Origin: Scedosporium boydii
Taxonomy: Eukaryota; Ascomycota; Sordariomycetes; Microascales; Microascaceae
NCBI GenBank assembly: GCA_002221725.1
Contig: NJFT01000083.1
Span: forward strand, 1 to 64,000
Length of the DNA: 64,000 nt
Direction of reading: 5' to 3'
In this document: in pieces, positions 34,905 to 46,244 of the stretch
How the letters are laid out: the number at the start of each line of letters is the position of its first letter
How positions within the stretch are numbered: the first letter of the stretch is position 1
Made by a program: the position numbers and the translations under genes
The notes under the pieces: generated by a model
Told to the model about the DNA's origin: nothing
What the model saw: only the letters and a program-made list of their open reading frames with translations
The model's database searches: none

Positions 34905-35594
34905 TTATTTCTCAAGGTTTATACTCTTACCAAACCTCGCATACAGCTCCACCTTGAGCTGGGTCATCTGGTGACGAATAGACGAAAGCTCATCCTCCAA
35001 CTTCGACACGTCCTCGTCTATCTTCGACGTGGCGTTCTCCAGCATCTCCTGCGCCTGTTCCAACTTGACGTGGAAGAAGGCATCTCCAACCTTATACCTG
35101 TAGTTTCGAAGAAAGTTCGCATCGCGTTAGCAAGATGCCCGTTCGAATCTTTCTCGGTCGAATTGTAGCAGATGGGAATTGCTTTGCTTACGGGACGGTC
35201 TCGTCTTCGTCGGCTAGTTCAAGCTCCGTGCTGACATCGTCGAGTTCCTCCTTTTCTTTCTGTTTTCCGCAAAAATAGCACCAAATAATGCGTTAGCCCC
35301 CTCTTCTGTGGACGGTAGGACAGAGTGCCCCTGTGGCTGGGACCTGAAAAGAAAAACGAACCGCCTTGGTCTTGAGCTCCTCCTCCACAACCTGCTCGCG
35401 TTGGCTGAGTCGGCTGAATTTGTTAATCTTGTCCTGGTCTTCGCGGCGGACTTGTACTTCGTCTCCGGCTGATTGCTCGTCCTCCTTCGTAAGCTATATC
35501 CTCGTAGGTTTTCGAACGGTTAGCTTCTGGCGGCTATGTTTCTCAAGGGAAATGGGGCAGGATCATGGGCATTTACCATGCGTCTTTGCATCAT
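34905..35594 (-). CDS. GIM3: Prefoldin subunit 4 (Gim3)
   Basis: Beta-type subunit of the hexameric prefoldin co-chaperone that passes nascent actin and tubulin to the CCT chaperonin. Exons 35594-35577, 35493-35362, 35259-35192 and 35097-34905 give 136 aa, the normal length. Introns have GTAAAT, GTTCGT and GTAAGC donors; phases 0, 0 and 2 close. The signature is clear: VRREDQDKINKFSRLSQRE in the first coiled-coil helix, LELADEDETVPYKVGDAFF in the beta hairpin, then the second helix (ISKIDEDVSKLEDELSSIR-like) and a C-terminal LYARFGKSINLEK. The first coding exon is only 18 nt (MMQRRM). Divergent from CENP-W. Confidence 0.92.
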
Positions 35595-37468
35595 TGTGGC
35601 GGTGGTATGGCCCGGGGGACTGGCATAATATTAAGTATGAGGAGTCCTCAGGTGGGGGAGAGGGGTAGGCGGAGGGTTGGGCAAGCCAGAGACTTTTCAC
35701 TGCTCCCTTCGAATTTCTGGCACCCGATCAATCCAAGTCGTGGTCTGGCTGCTTTTTGGCGATGATGACAAGGAGGGATGGCGGGGTCGATTTTCTGGGT
35801 TGCCGCGGGTTGATATCGCACTGTGTGGGGTTTAAGAGGTCTCAAACAATGAACTGAAATAAACGTCGAAATATCGAAGACAAAAGGCTGTCGAGATGGG
35901 CCATTCTCTAATGTGACTTTCTTTTCTTTCTTTTTCTTTTCTATTCCCCGCGTCAATGTGTAGTAGTAAAGCAGGTCAAGGTACAGATTGCTTCCACAGT
36001 CCCCCAAGGTATGACGGGGGCCAACATAATCTGCGGACAAGCCCGTCGCAAATGGCCAACCCTCTCGAAAAACTTATTGGCAGACGTAGCGGTGCTGGTT
36101 GATGGAAATAGAAGTAGAGAAAGTATGGGGTCCCATGCATTTGAATACAAAAATGTCTTCCGTAGGAGTACTTCAGTCTCTCATGCCGTCCTCATCTAGA
36201 GGTGAATCCACAAGCATTCCTAATTCCCCTTGCCGATGATTAGCGCACCTTCCTCCGAGGCATCCAGTAGGCCCTTCATAGCCCACGGCTCGTACTTGCA
36301 ACCAGGTACAGCCTTGATATGGGCGAGTCAAGAATCCTCATTCTCGGGGCTAAAGGGCCTTCAGGCATCCGCGTCCTCCTCGGCTGCCAGTTCCAAACAA
36401 CACTTATGCTCGAAATGCAGCTAAGATCCCGGCGGGGCTAGCATCGAATCTAAACCTTGACGTAAGAAGAGTGCCTTGGGGGGGGGGAGGGGGGAGAGAA
36501 CAATACAAGCTGCCAATTGGGATTCGTTCCTGATGACTGGTACTGGCTCCTCCCATATCCATAGCGAGGTTTGATGGACCCGTCCCTCTGGCTTCTTCGC
36601 CTACCGTTCTCTCTTTCCCACGCTTGTGCCGTCTTGGTACGGCGCCGCACTCTGTTCAGTATCGACCCGCGTCTACTTGGGGAGATGTAAAGGACCTGGA
36701 CTGGGCCGTTTCCGGCTACTTATGCCGGTCTGGTAGGCTCCGGGTGGGAGCCATATGTGAGAAGGCGGATAGCTGACTGACGATGTGGGGAAAGGTGAAC
36801 GGATAATTAAGAAGATTTCGGCAGCTAATGTAAGAAAAAGACGAGGAACAATGGAAGGGGTTCTTCCACGATTTACGGAAGTGACACCTTGTTATGGATC
36901 GTTGTAATGTAAACTTTTCGAAATGGCTAAAATAGCACGGGTTACCTGTGTAAACTTTGATAAAATCACGATCCCCAACACCCTACCACGTAAACCTCGA
37001 GAAGAATCGCTGCTTCTGTCTTGTTCGAGCTAGGCGCCCGTCAACATCACATCTGATACACCTAGGCATTACTTGTATGACTTCGTAGTGCGGATCTAGA
37101 ACCCGTGCGATTGAAGGCTAACGAAGCTGAGCAAAGGAGTGGAGAAAATAACATGATGTTGTATTGAGGAGCTAAAGACATCAAGTAATTTGCTTCGAGG
37201 ACGAAGTGGAATTATGATTGAAGTCAAAAGCGGAGCGAGCATTGCATTGTGGTCTTGGTGTCATGCCTTCCCCACACCCCCACGGGAGATAGTAATCTAC
37301 TCAACACCTGCCATCACACGTGATGAGACCAGAGGGACTTGAAAGGGCCCCAAAGTAAACAATTTGACCTGGATCACTTTGTACAGGGCAAATGGGAATA
37401 TTGTTAACAACCCAACAACAGCGGCGCTTGAAAACGTTGCCTCTGCTCGATTCAAACCACCAGCTACT
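35595..37468. other. Divergent intergenic region prefoldin 4 / CENP-W
   Basis: 1.87 kb holding both promoters. It includes a T/C-rich tract (35920-35945) and a G-run (36480-36497). No ORF with coding character and no RNA gene found. Confidence 0.5.
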
Positions 37469-37953
37469 ATGGCGCCGAGCCAGAAATCGTATCCGCGTGG
37501 GACGGTAAAGAAGATTGTCAAGGCGCATTCGAATCTCAACATTAGCAAGAATGCTGATGTCTTGGTGCGTCCTCGTTCCCCCACCATGGCGCAGTAACGC
37601 GTGCAGCTTTGTCTGCCTCGAGACGCGACTGACGACTTATTTTGTGACAGATCTTTCTGGACTACGTTTTATTCATGCAGACGTATGTTTTCGACATGTT
37701 GCGATCGATATGAATTTTGGCTGCCCGAGGGTGTGCTGGTTGCTAACCTGTGTATTTGGATAGCCTTGTGAAGGAGGCGGCGATCGAGTCCAAGCAAGCT
37801 GGCGAGCGTGGCATTACGTCGTGGAGTGTAAAGAAAGCTACTCCTGTGAGTTCCTACATGTCTCCTCCGTGCCGTAGAGAAACTCGCGAGACATTATTGA
37901 CGGATTCTAATTTCGCATGGGATTAGGACGCGCTCGCAAAATTCAACGGCTGA
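37469..37953 (+). CDS. CENP-W, histone-fold inner kinetochore protein
   Basis: CENP-W pairs with CENP-T to make a histone-fold dimer that binds centromeric DNA in the CCAN. Exons 37469-37564, 37651-37682, 37764-37845 and 37927-37953 give 78 aa, right for the family. Phases 0, 2 and 0 close across introns GTGCGT/GACAG, GTATGT/GATAG and GTGAGT/ATTAG. The sequence is diagnostic: YPRGTVKKIVKAHSNLNIS, KNADVL-IFLDYVLFMQT, LVKEAAIESKQAGERGI and a C-terminal SVKKATPDALAKFNG, that is a single histone fold with helices 1-3. Because the gene is short and in four exons it can easily be missed by automatic prediction. Confidence 0.92.
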
Positions 37954-39475
37954 GCGAACGACCATGGATTCCACATGCGACAATACGCTCACTCAGCGAT
38001 GAATGCATCAATATCAAACGCAACCGATACTTCTTCGCAGTGTGCGTACACATTATTGGGAACAGGGCGCCGACGTCTTATCGCACCGGGCCTCTTCCAG
38101 CCTCGAATCTCGATAAATACATCGGTGAATGAACATTGGAGAATGGAATAGGATAATGCATATCCGTGCCGAGCTCAGTGTTTGGCCAGTGGGGAGAAAC
38201 GACCGGACTTGTTTGCCTTGGGACGTCCGTTTGTGTAGCAATCTTTGATGGGCAGCACGGGAACGGACATGCCGAAAATGCAGGCATTGGCAGGAATGGC
38301 CAATTGTGGGGTCTGGAAGAGATGCAAACAGCATCAGGTCGGTCCTCGAATACAAGCACTCAAATATACAAACAACTTGGGATGGTGGCGAGATTGAGGA
38401 GGTGGCGCGCAGCCCCAGGATTTAGCAACTGCGCTAGGCTTGTATGTACCAAGTAGTCTTAAAATCAGGAATGTCGTTGAGAAAGTAACCCATGTTGGTT
38501 TGAAAAAGGTGATGATGTTGCGCTCGCCTTGCTGGGCCTCTGGCAGATTGATTGATGCAAGGCAGTCCAATCCGTCCGATGGCCACTCCTGGATGTTAGC
38601 GTCGAGAACAAACAGGTCCCCCTCGGCTATGGGATGATGTGCTTCATTGTCGTAGCTTCTAGAAACTCTCCCTGCCATTGTGGGGTGTAATTACAGCTTG
38701 GGGAGCTGGTCACTCCTTCGCCCTCCTTGTCCAACTGCACGGTTCGTCGCGCCAAGCGGAGCTGCGCTGGCATTGGATGAGCCAAACTGGAGCCTAAACT
38801 AGCGTTAAATGTAGGGCATTGATGCTGTAATAGCGCATGAGATGCACCGATCATGGCAGTTGGAGTTGAACCTGCGAGGCGAGCAGCCAGTGCGTGGTTG
38901 GTTTGCCTGGCTGCTGCTTGCGGGCACCAGCGGCAAGAAATGGTGAAGGTACCTCGTGGAGTACTTTGGCAGGAAGAGCCCAGCACTGAGCACTGGAGCA
39001 GCCTCCCTTTCCATATTACACAATAGATCCGTGCCTCGTCAGAATTCCGAATTTCAAGGAATTCTCCCCCCAAAAATTCTCCCAGTTCTCCTCGTTAGAT
39101 CAACATCCATTGATTGCCCCAAAATACCTGTTCACAAACCCCGTTGTATTGTCTTATCATACTCTTCCTCCCTCCGACACCCTCGAATCTCCTTCTCGAA
39201 CCTCGAGTCTGCGAGTTCTTTACGTCACACCATCACCTTCCCAAAACGCACCCAACCCTAGCGCATCACGCCCCGAAGACGCGCCTGCGCCCACCATCAT
39301 CAACCCCGATTTTACAAGATCCAGTGGTCTTGCAGCACCGTCAAATCGTATCCTCCGAAGCGACACCCTCCTTTCCTTTTTTTTTTTTTTTCTTCTCTGG
39401 ACCCTGAACCTCGCCTTGGTCCATCCCTTCACATCCTAAACCTTTATCACAGAAGCATTGGAATTGCGACATACA
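37954..39475. other. Intergenic upstream of the YAG7-like gene
   Basis: 1.5 kb. The last 300 nt are C/T-rich with a T14 run (39379-39392), fitting a fungal promoter and leader. A minus-strand frame at 38334-38678 lacks homology or splice support. No gene supported. Confidence 0.5.
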
Positions 39476-41158
39476 ATGGCTGCCCCCGCTGTTCAGCCTG
39501 CCCAATCTGGTGCTAAGGCCTCCAAGAAGAAGGCCAAGCTTGCCGACAGGACGGCTTCCCCCGCTCCCCCCGTTTCGCCTGCCCCCGAGAAGGAAACGGC
39601 TGAGGATCAGCAGGAGAGTTCTTACATCCGTGAGCTCCAGAAGTGAGGATATCTTCTTCTTGCCACTGTTCGTTGTTCTTGGCTAATCTTTGCTCCCCCC
39701 AAATTTTCTAGGAACATCCGCAATGTCAACAAGAAGATTGTGAGTAGCTTGGATCCCCACACTCTGAATAGCTCTGCGCTTAGCCTACATAACCCGACGG
39801 TGCTTTTGCGCCATCGTGTTTTAGTCCTGAACACAAGTCAATTAACATCTTTCCGCCCAGGCCAACGCTTCCAAGACGGATGCCCTGCTCAAGGAGCATG
39901 CCGGAAAATCTCTTGACGAACTTGTTGCCGACCGAATCATCAATGCCGATCAGAAAGCCCAGATTTTGAAGAAGCCCGCCCTCCAGACCCAGCTCAGCCA
40001 ACTCGAGGAGCAGCTCGCCCAGTACAAGAAGGTGGATGCCGACTACCGGTCGCGCACCGAGGCTGAAATTGAGCGTATCCAGACTTCTCTGACGGAGAAG
40101 TTTGAGAAGGAAAAGGCCGATGCTATCCGGGAGATCGAGGAGAAGGCCGAGGCTGATCTCAAGCGATCTCAGCACGACAACTTCCTTATTCTTTCCCAAT
40201 TCCTTCGTCTTGCCGCTGCTCGACGTGCTGAGGAGGCCGACCCCACGTTAGATGAGAACCTCGCGCTCGAGGGTCTTCTCCTGGCTGTTTATGGTGGTGA
40301 CGAGAGCGCCGTCAGTGCCATGCTCAAGCTGGCAGAGGGCACGGACGACCTGACTCAAAGCACTGCCGGTGAGCAGCTGCAATCGACCTGTAAGTTTCTC
40401 CCATTGTTTTTGATATTGAAGTAAGCCTTGCGCATGGAGCTCATGTTACTAACCGGCCTATCAGATGCCCATGTCAAGTCCATCTCCCAGGCTTACCTCG
40501 CTCAATACGAGGCCACTCAGGAGGAGCCGGAGGCCGCGCCTGCTGTTGAGGCTGAGCCTACGGATGCTGTCACAGCCTCTGCAACTGAAACTGAGCAGGT
40601 CGAGGCTGCTCCCGCCGAGACGGTGAACGGCGACGCTGCTGCCGCCGCTGACACCAACGGAGCTGCCCCTGCTGCGGAAGCGGCCGCTGCTGCTCCTGAA
40701 AGTGCTGCCGATCTCTCGGCTTCTCAGGAGTGGGTTTCTGTTCCTCGACCTGCGGAACCCGAGTCGAGCACTGAGCCGAGCCCAGTTGCCCCCACCAACG
40801 GTCAGTCTTGGGCTGATGACCATCCCGAGACACCTGCCGATGTAAGTTGAGATCCCCTGCCTAACCGCCCACCGCCGCGCCGCGTTCCCCCCCCCAAATT
40901 CCTAGTAGGGGTCTCATCTCTAACTTAATTTTATAGGCTCCCGCTGCTGCTGCCCCTGCCGATCCCAACGACGGTTTCCACCAGGTTCAGCGACACCGTG
41001 GTCGTCACGACCGTGAGGGAGGAAGCTGGCGAGGCCGGGGCCGTGGAGACTGGCGTGGCCGTGGCCACCGAGGTGATGGCCGCGGTCGCCGTGGAGGATC
41101 CCGCGGAGGAAGTGGTGGCATGGGTCACCGAGGCCCTCGCCGAACTGAGGAGTCTTAG
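39476..41158 (+). CDS. YAG7-like protein with RGG C-terminus
   Basis: Exons 39476-39642, 39712-39739, 39861-40389, 40465-40841 and 40937-41158 give 440 aa with closing phases. A Lys/Ala/Pro-rich N-terminus is followed by the conserved core of the fungal YAG7 family: SYIRELQK-NIRNVNKKI, LLKEHAGKSLDELVADRII, and a long coiled coil (LQTQLSQLEEQLAQYKKVDA) ending in FLILSQFLRLAAARR. A Glu/Ala-rich acidic linker follows, with a conserved EWVSVPRP motif, then an arginine-glycine tail (RGRGRGDWRGRGHRG-type, RGG boxes) expected to bind RNA. The family is linked to translation or ribosome-associated functions but its role is not settled. Naming rests on the core motifs recalled, not on a search. Confidence 0.75.
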
Positions 41159-42212
41159 ATGAATCCTCAGACCAGGCCAGCAGGCACACTCAACTTTGGC
41201 GGATGTCTCCTCGTCAAGTGACGACTGCCTGAATTTTGTCGTTACCCAACATTGCGTTATCCCTCTGAGATGCCCTCCCTATCCGCACTTGTACTCTTAT
41301 CCCCTCACACCTCATGACTATGATTTCATTGTCTTTTGTTTTTTTTTCCGCACAGCATGCGACTAGGATGGTATAAAAAAAGAGGTAGTGGTTAAAAATG
41401 GCATATTTGGTCCTGCATCTTTTTGTTTCTTTCATCTGTTAAGGAGGAATGGAAGGGAGAGCGGTGAAACGTGTCTATGAAAACAAAAACATATTCATTG
41501 TGCTCTTATGGCCGGCGGCTTTGGAGTTTTTTTCCTTTTTTTCGAAAGGCGGCGTCGTTTTTACCCATCATCAGCATCTACTGCTGCTGCTACTACATCA
41601 TCATCATCACCACCATCAACTCTATCCATAATCTCTCGGGGGGGAGGGGACTTTCACCATTTCAGAACTCTTACCTGGCTCGTACCTGAATGAGAGGATT
41701 TGCCTGGTGGGAACAGGGGAAGTGTGTACAATGTTTGAAAGATAGCTTGGTAGATGGCTTACATAAAATGGAGAGGTTAAATACCTGGGATATTGATGCT
41801 CTTTTTCCTATATTTTGTAAAATAAATATTTTGGGTAAAATGCAGAGCTGTAGGGTGAGAGGCAGTTGTTCGTGGTTCGGTGAGGCTCACCGAAGAGCCC
41901 CACCTAAAACTCGGGGTGGGTGGCGCAGGTCAAAAGTGCTCCCTCCCAAGCTCCCCCAAGCTTCAGCAACCAACGTTCAGCTTCAAGTCTTCAATTCCCC
42001 CAATCCTCGTCACTCAACCACTTCCATCCCGTTCCACATCGTCGCGCATATATTATTCTCCGTACTCGGCGAGAACTCAATCACAATCCTCTTCTCCTCT
42101 ATTTATTTTATTTTCAGCGAAGAGCCCCTCCGCGTTACCAAATAAAATCAGCGACACATCACACAACCACCTCTCTGAAACCCCAAAGTCCTGTCGAGGG
42201 AGATTGAAAAAG
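41159..42212. other. Intergenic YAG7-like / HUB1-fusion
   Basis: 1.05 kb. It contains the upstream gene's 3' flank, a trinucleotide-rich patch at 41575-41620, and a C/T-rich leader before the HUB1 start. The HUB1 frame is open upstream to 41880 but has no homologous content there. Confidence 0.5.
41575..41620. repeat. CTG/CAT trinucleotide-rich microsatellite
   Basis: CATCATCAGCATCTACTG followed by CTGCTGCTAC and a run of CAT/CAC triplets; imperfect simple repeat. Confidence 0.7.
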
Positions 42213-43037
42213 ATGGACGACACACCCAAGGAAAGAGAGGCTTCTCCGCCGCGTAGGAGAGATTCGAGGAGCAGATCTCCCCGCGGACCGAGACCCGAGC
42301 GAGACGACGATAAAGAGCGGCGCCGCGACGGCGAAGAGAGGAGGGACGTGAGGGACCGAGATGGGGATAGACAATACCGCGATAGGAGGGATCGGGATCG
42401 CGAGGGTGGGCGATGGGGGAGAGATGGTGGTCGGGGTTGGGATCGGGACAGGGGGAGGGATCGAGGATGGCGCGGCCGTGATCGCGATCAGGACAGGGAC
42501 GGCCGGAGGGATTGGGACAGAGACAGGGACAGGGACGGCAACAAGGAGCGAGAGGACAACCGGGATCGGGGACGCGAGAGGGGAGGGGCAGATAGGGAAC
42601 GCCGCCCACCCCGCGCAGGAGGCTTCAAATTCAAAGAGAAGCGAAGCGAAGGCACCGACTCCCGCGACGACGGCCCACGACGAAACCACCGCCCTCGTTC
42701 GCGCTCACCGCGCCGAAATGACCGCGATTCTCGAGGAAAAGAAGGCGCAGAAAAGCGCGATAAGAAGCCCAAACCGGCTGCGGCGACGTCCAGTGGGGAG
42801 CCGATGATCGTGGTACACGTGAACGATCGGCTGGGTACGAAGGCGGCGATCCCGTGCTTCGCGTCGGATTCGATTAAGAATTTCAAGATTCTGGTGGCGG
42901 CAAGGGTGGGGAGGGAACCGCATGAGATCCTGCTCAAGAGGCAGGGGGAGAGGCCGTTTAAGGATCAGTTGTCGTTGGAGGATTATGGGGTTAGCAATGG
43001 GGTGCAGTTGGATTTGGAAGTTGATACGGGGGATTAG
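42213..43037 (+). CDS. HUB1: HUB1/UBL5 ubiquitin-like domain fused to RD/RS-rich tail
   Basis: 274 aa, single exon. The last 75 or so residues are a HUB1/UBL5 domain (MIVVHVNDRLGTKAAIPCFA, then DSIKNFKILVAARVG, LKRQGERPFKDQLSLEDYGV). HUB1 binds the spliceosomal protein Snu66 non-covalently and affects 5' splice site choice. Normally it is a free protein of about 73 residues; here about 200 residues of Arg/Asp/Ser-rich low complexity precede it (SPPRRRDSRSRSP, RDRDRD and RGRERGG runs, RSRSPRRND), resembling SR-type splicing factors. The usual C-terminal double tyrosine is absent: the protein ends DLEVDTGD. The ATG at 42213 is the first in a good context. The N-terminal repeats encoded by GGGAC/GATCG motifs extend as open frames on other strands. 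Confidence 0.85.
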   Translation: MDDTPKEREASPPRRRDSRSRSPRGPRPERDDDKERRRDGEERRDVRDRDGDRQYRDRRDRDREGGRWGRDGGRGWDRDRGRDRGWRGRDRDQDRDGRRDWDRDRDRDGNKEREDNRDRGRERGGADRERRPPRAGGFKFKEKRSEGTDSRDDGPRRNHRPRSRSPRRNDRDSRGKEGAEKRDKKPKPAAATSSGEPMIVVHVNDRLGTKAAIPCFASDSIKNFKILVAARVGREPHEILLKRQGERPFKDQLSLEDYGVSNGVQLDLEVDTGD

Positions 43038-43448
43038 GATGGTTATACAGCTGTTTACGACGGTTTTTGTTTCATGAAGAGGTTTTGTATTTTACTGAGC
43101 TGGAATCTAATAGATCTCTAATTTTGGGACATCTCGATGTCTTTTCTTGTCTCGAATGCTGTGGCGTCCTCAATCTTTGATGCAAAGTGATGCGGTGGCT
43201 GGGTCACATGATATCGCGCCTGGATTTGGTGATGCTCGACAAGTGGGGGCGAAGTTTGGCGCGTCACTTCGCGCCCTGTCAATGACATCCCCAGTTCATG
43301 CAGTACTTGTTTAATCCCCCGATCTCACATACCCAGACCCTCCAGACTCTCCATCCAGCTTCAAGCCATCTTCATTTAATCCTCGACAGAAAATAACATC
43401 AAAATCAAGTTGTCTTACCCAATCCGCGACCAACACCTCACCCAGAAA
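43038..43448. other. Intergenic HUB1 / MGMT
   Basis: 0.4 kb between two co-directional genes; includes GGTCACATGATATC near 43202. Nothing else recognisable. Confidence 0.4.
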
Positions 43449-43958
43449 ATGGCAGCCACCAAGACCCAAACCAAAGTCTCGAGACCAAAACGACCAACCA
43501 CACACACCTCTAAAATCACCAAATTCACAACCCCTCTCACAGCCCCCAAACCCACCAAATTCACCCCGGACGCACCAACCCAACACCAACTCACCCGCAT
43601 CGCAAACTCCACCCGCTCCCCCTTCGAAAAACGCGTCTACTCAACCCTCTGCCAAGTGCCCCGCGGCCAATTCACGACCTACGGCGCCCTCGCAGCGCAT
43701 CTCGGCTCGTCCCCCCGCGCCATCGGTAACGCTATGCGCAGGAATCCTTTCGCCCCCGAAGTCCCATGTCATAGGGTCGTCGCTACGGGGGGTACGTTGG
43801 GCGGGTTCAAGGGCCAGTGGGTTAAGAGCGAGAAGGAGGGGGGTGGGAGGTTGGGGATTACGTTGGAGGAGAAGGTTGGGCTTTTGAAGGGGGAGGGGGT
43901 GAGGTTTGCGCCGGATGGGAGGAGGGTTGTAGGGAGTCCTTTTGTGGGGTTTGTTTGA
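43449..43958 (+). CDS. MGT1: O6-alkylguanine-DNA alkyltransferase
   Basis: 169 aa, single exon. Suicide repair enzyme that moves the alkyl group from O6-methylguanine to its active-site cysteine. Visible: the start of the DNA-binding domain (SPFEKRVYSTLCQVPRGQFT), the helix-turn-helix with the flipping arginine (SSPRAIGNAMRRNPF), and the active-site motif PCHRVV followed by GGFKG. The N-terminal 50 residues are a Lys/Thr/Pro-rich extension without the usual structured N-domain. ATG at 43449 chosen because upstream in-frame codons (to 43410) contain no other ATG. Very short distance to the convergent SPB4 gene. Confidence 0.93.
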   Translation: MAATKTQTKVSRPKRPTTHTSKITKFTTPLTAPKPTKFTPDAPTQHQLTRIANSTRSPFEKRVYSTLCQVPRGQFTTYGALAAHLGSSPRAIGNAMRRNPFAPEVPCHRVVATGGTLGGFKGQWVKSEKEGGGRLGITLEEKVGLLKGEGVRFAPDGRRVVGSPFVGFV

Positions 43959-44248
43959 GAGGGAGGAAGAGAAGAGAGGGGTATGAAGGGGAGGGATGGG
44001 GAGGAGGATGGGTCTGTGATGATCGGTGTATTGATGATTTGATGTTTTCCTTCTTTTCTCTGGAGTTTTTTTTCTTTTTTTTTTTTTTCCGGAAATACAC
44101 GACACACTCTCTTTCCTTCGGCAGTCTCAGCTCGGCACGTCCTCTTTTCTCGCCGACAGTTTATGTATGTTCTAGGAAAATGGAATGAATATACTGGATA
44201 TCATTTGTTTTAAGAATTTCGAGATACTCGAACCTTCTAAATTGCCAC

Positions 44249-46244
44249 TCAATCATCAAACCCAGCAAATTCCTCCTCCGCCTCCGCACCCTTCTTCACC
44301 TTAACCTCCTTCATCACCATATTCCGCCTCCTCACCTCCTCAATCAACTCATTCAGCTCCATCTTCTTCACCTTCTCCTCCTCCGTCATCTTCGCATCGG
44401 TCTCCGCCTCCTTCCTCTTTCTCCTCTTCTCCCTCCTCGCCGACCGCACATCATCCTTCTCCTGCTTGCCGCTCCACGCCTCGTTCTTCTTCTTCCTCTT
44501 CTTCGAAAACTTGGACGAATCCGGCGCCTCGCCGTTCGCCCTGGCCGCTTTCTCGGCCTCTAGCGCTTCTTTGCGCTGCTGCTCTCTCGCCTTGTCCTTG
44601 TACGCGTACGTGTCCCAGTCGACTTCCTGACCGAGCGTCCGATCGCCTTCCCACTTCTTGACCTCGGGCATCTTGGGTAACCGGAGGAGGCCCCAGGCGT
44701 TGCCGAGATCGGCCCAGTCTAGATCTGAGAGACGGAATATGGATGCGGCCTGGTGGTTGGCGTAACTGCGGACCCAGGACACGAAGGCCTTCTGCGCCTT
44801 GTCATGCAGGGCGCGGTCGGCGCGGAGGAGCTGGCGTATCCGCTCAGATGCAGAGGCCGCGTCGTTTGCCGAAACCTTGACGGCGGGCTTCTGGAGCGGA
44901 GAAATGGGCGTTTGCCTCACCCCAAGCAGGGTGACGTATTCCTCTTCTCGGCCTTCGTGCAGCATGACTACGGCTAGTCCTTTGCGGCCGGCCCTTCCTG
45001 CGCGTCCACATCGGTGGATGAAAGCTTTTGTGTCTGACGGAGGATCGATCTGGACGACGAGATCGACGGAGGGAAAGTCGAGACCGCGAGAGGCAAGATC
45101 AGTGGTGAGGAGGATTGTGGGCGACACGCAGGTAAGGAAGCGGTTAAAGTTCTTTTCTCTGACCTTGGCCGGATGCTTGCCGTGGAGGCAGAGGAGGGAA
45201 AATCCTTCAGGCAGAAGCATGGGGAGTATGTGTTGGAAGTAGTCGACCGCGGCGCATGTCGACAAGAAAATCATGCTCCGCTGCGGCCGCTGCTGGAACT
45301 TCTCGAGGAGTTGGCAGAGGAGCGGGAGCTTGTGGCTGGCTGGCCCCGTGAGGTATGACATCTGGAGACTCGCCGGCACCTTTCTGTCCTCGATGACACC
45401 ACCATCCTTTAGGCTCTTTACCCTGACTGTAATTTTCACGGGGTTCCTGAGTCCCACCCTAATAATCTCGCTCACGGCGTCGGACACGGAGGCGCTGAAG
45501 AGACCGGTCCGGCGCTGCTTCGGGAGGTGCCCAAGGATTCTTTGTAGGTCTTGTTTGAAACCGAGGTCCAAGAGGCGGTCGGCCTCATCGAGGATCAGCA
45601 CTTCGAAGCCGGCGGCTCCCTTACAATGGACGTAGGGGGATGCCAGAAGCTCGACGAGTCGACCGGGCGTAGCAACGAGCAGGTTCGGGGAATGTCTCAT
45701 GAAGAAGGCGAGGTCTTGCGCCGGCGTCGTCGTTCCGCCTACGAGAAGCTGCGGCACTACTACGGGGCTCGTCGCATCGGGTCGCTTTTCTTCTTCCTGG
45801 AGATAGGGAAGGAGCTGGGCTGAGGGTTCGTGGAACTCGAGCATGGAGAGGAGGACGGAATGGATCTGGGTAGCGAGCTCTCGGGTGGGGCTCACGACGA
45901 TGGCGGCTACGTGGTGTCGTTTGAGGTCTTCGATACCGAGGACCTTTTTCACGGTGGGCATGAGGAAAGCAAGAGTCTTTCCGCTTCCAGTAACAGCCTG
46001 GATAATATTGCTTCGTTAGCATGTGTGTTGTCTAAGGTGTAACACCTCAACGGCATCTCCCAAGATGGATGTATCATACCTCAACGACAACGTCGGCTCC
46101 GCGTTCCAGAAACTGAGGAAGACAACTGGCTTGCACAGCCGTCATCTTCCTGTAGCCCATGCTCGAGGCATAGGACTTCATCCAGTCTGGGATGTTGACG
46201 GCATCCCAGGACCGAGGGTCAATGCCAGACTTTTGCTTGCTCAT
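44249..46244 (-). CDS. SPB4: ATP-dependent RNA helicase SPB4 (DEAD box)
   Basis: Nucleolar DEAD-box helicase for 60S subunit maturation. Exons 46244-46080 and 45997-44249, 637 aa; intron GTATGA with branch GCTAACG and acceptor ATCCAG. Motifs in order: RSWDAV and [10 protein letters not shown] (Q-motif), AVTGSGKT (I, directly after the intron), SPTRELA (Ia), [12 protein letters not shown] (II), FSASVSD (III; SAS instead of the usual SAT), [13 protein letters not shown] (V) and [11 protein letters not shown] (VI). The SPB4 C-terminal region ([33 protein letters not shown]) and a Lys-rich tail follow. Together these separate SPB4 from other DEAD-box proteins. The Ser in motif III is conservative. 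Confidence 0.93.

Noticed and set aside
38334..38678. 114-codon minus-strand frame upstream of the YAG7-like gene
   Set aside because: No family resemblance, no splice support, composition like intergenic DNA.
41880..42212. Upstream extension of the HUB1 reading frame
   Set aside because: No ATG with coding-like sequence before 42213; reads as C/T-rich leader.
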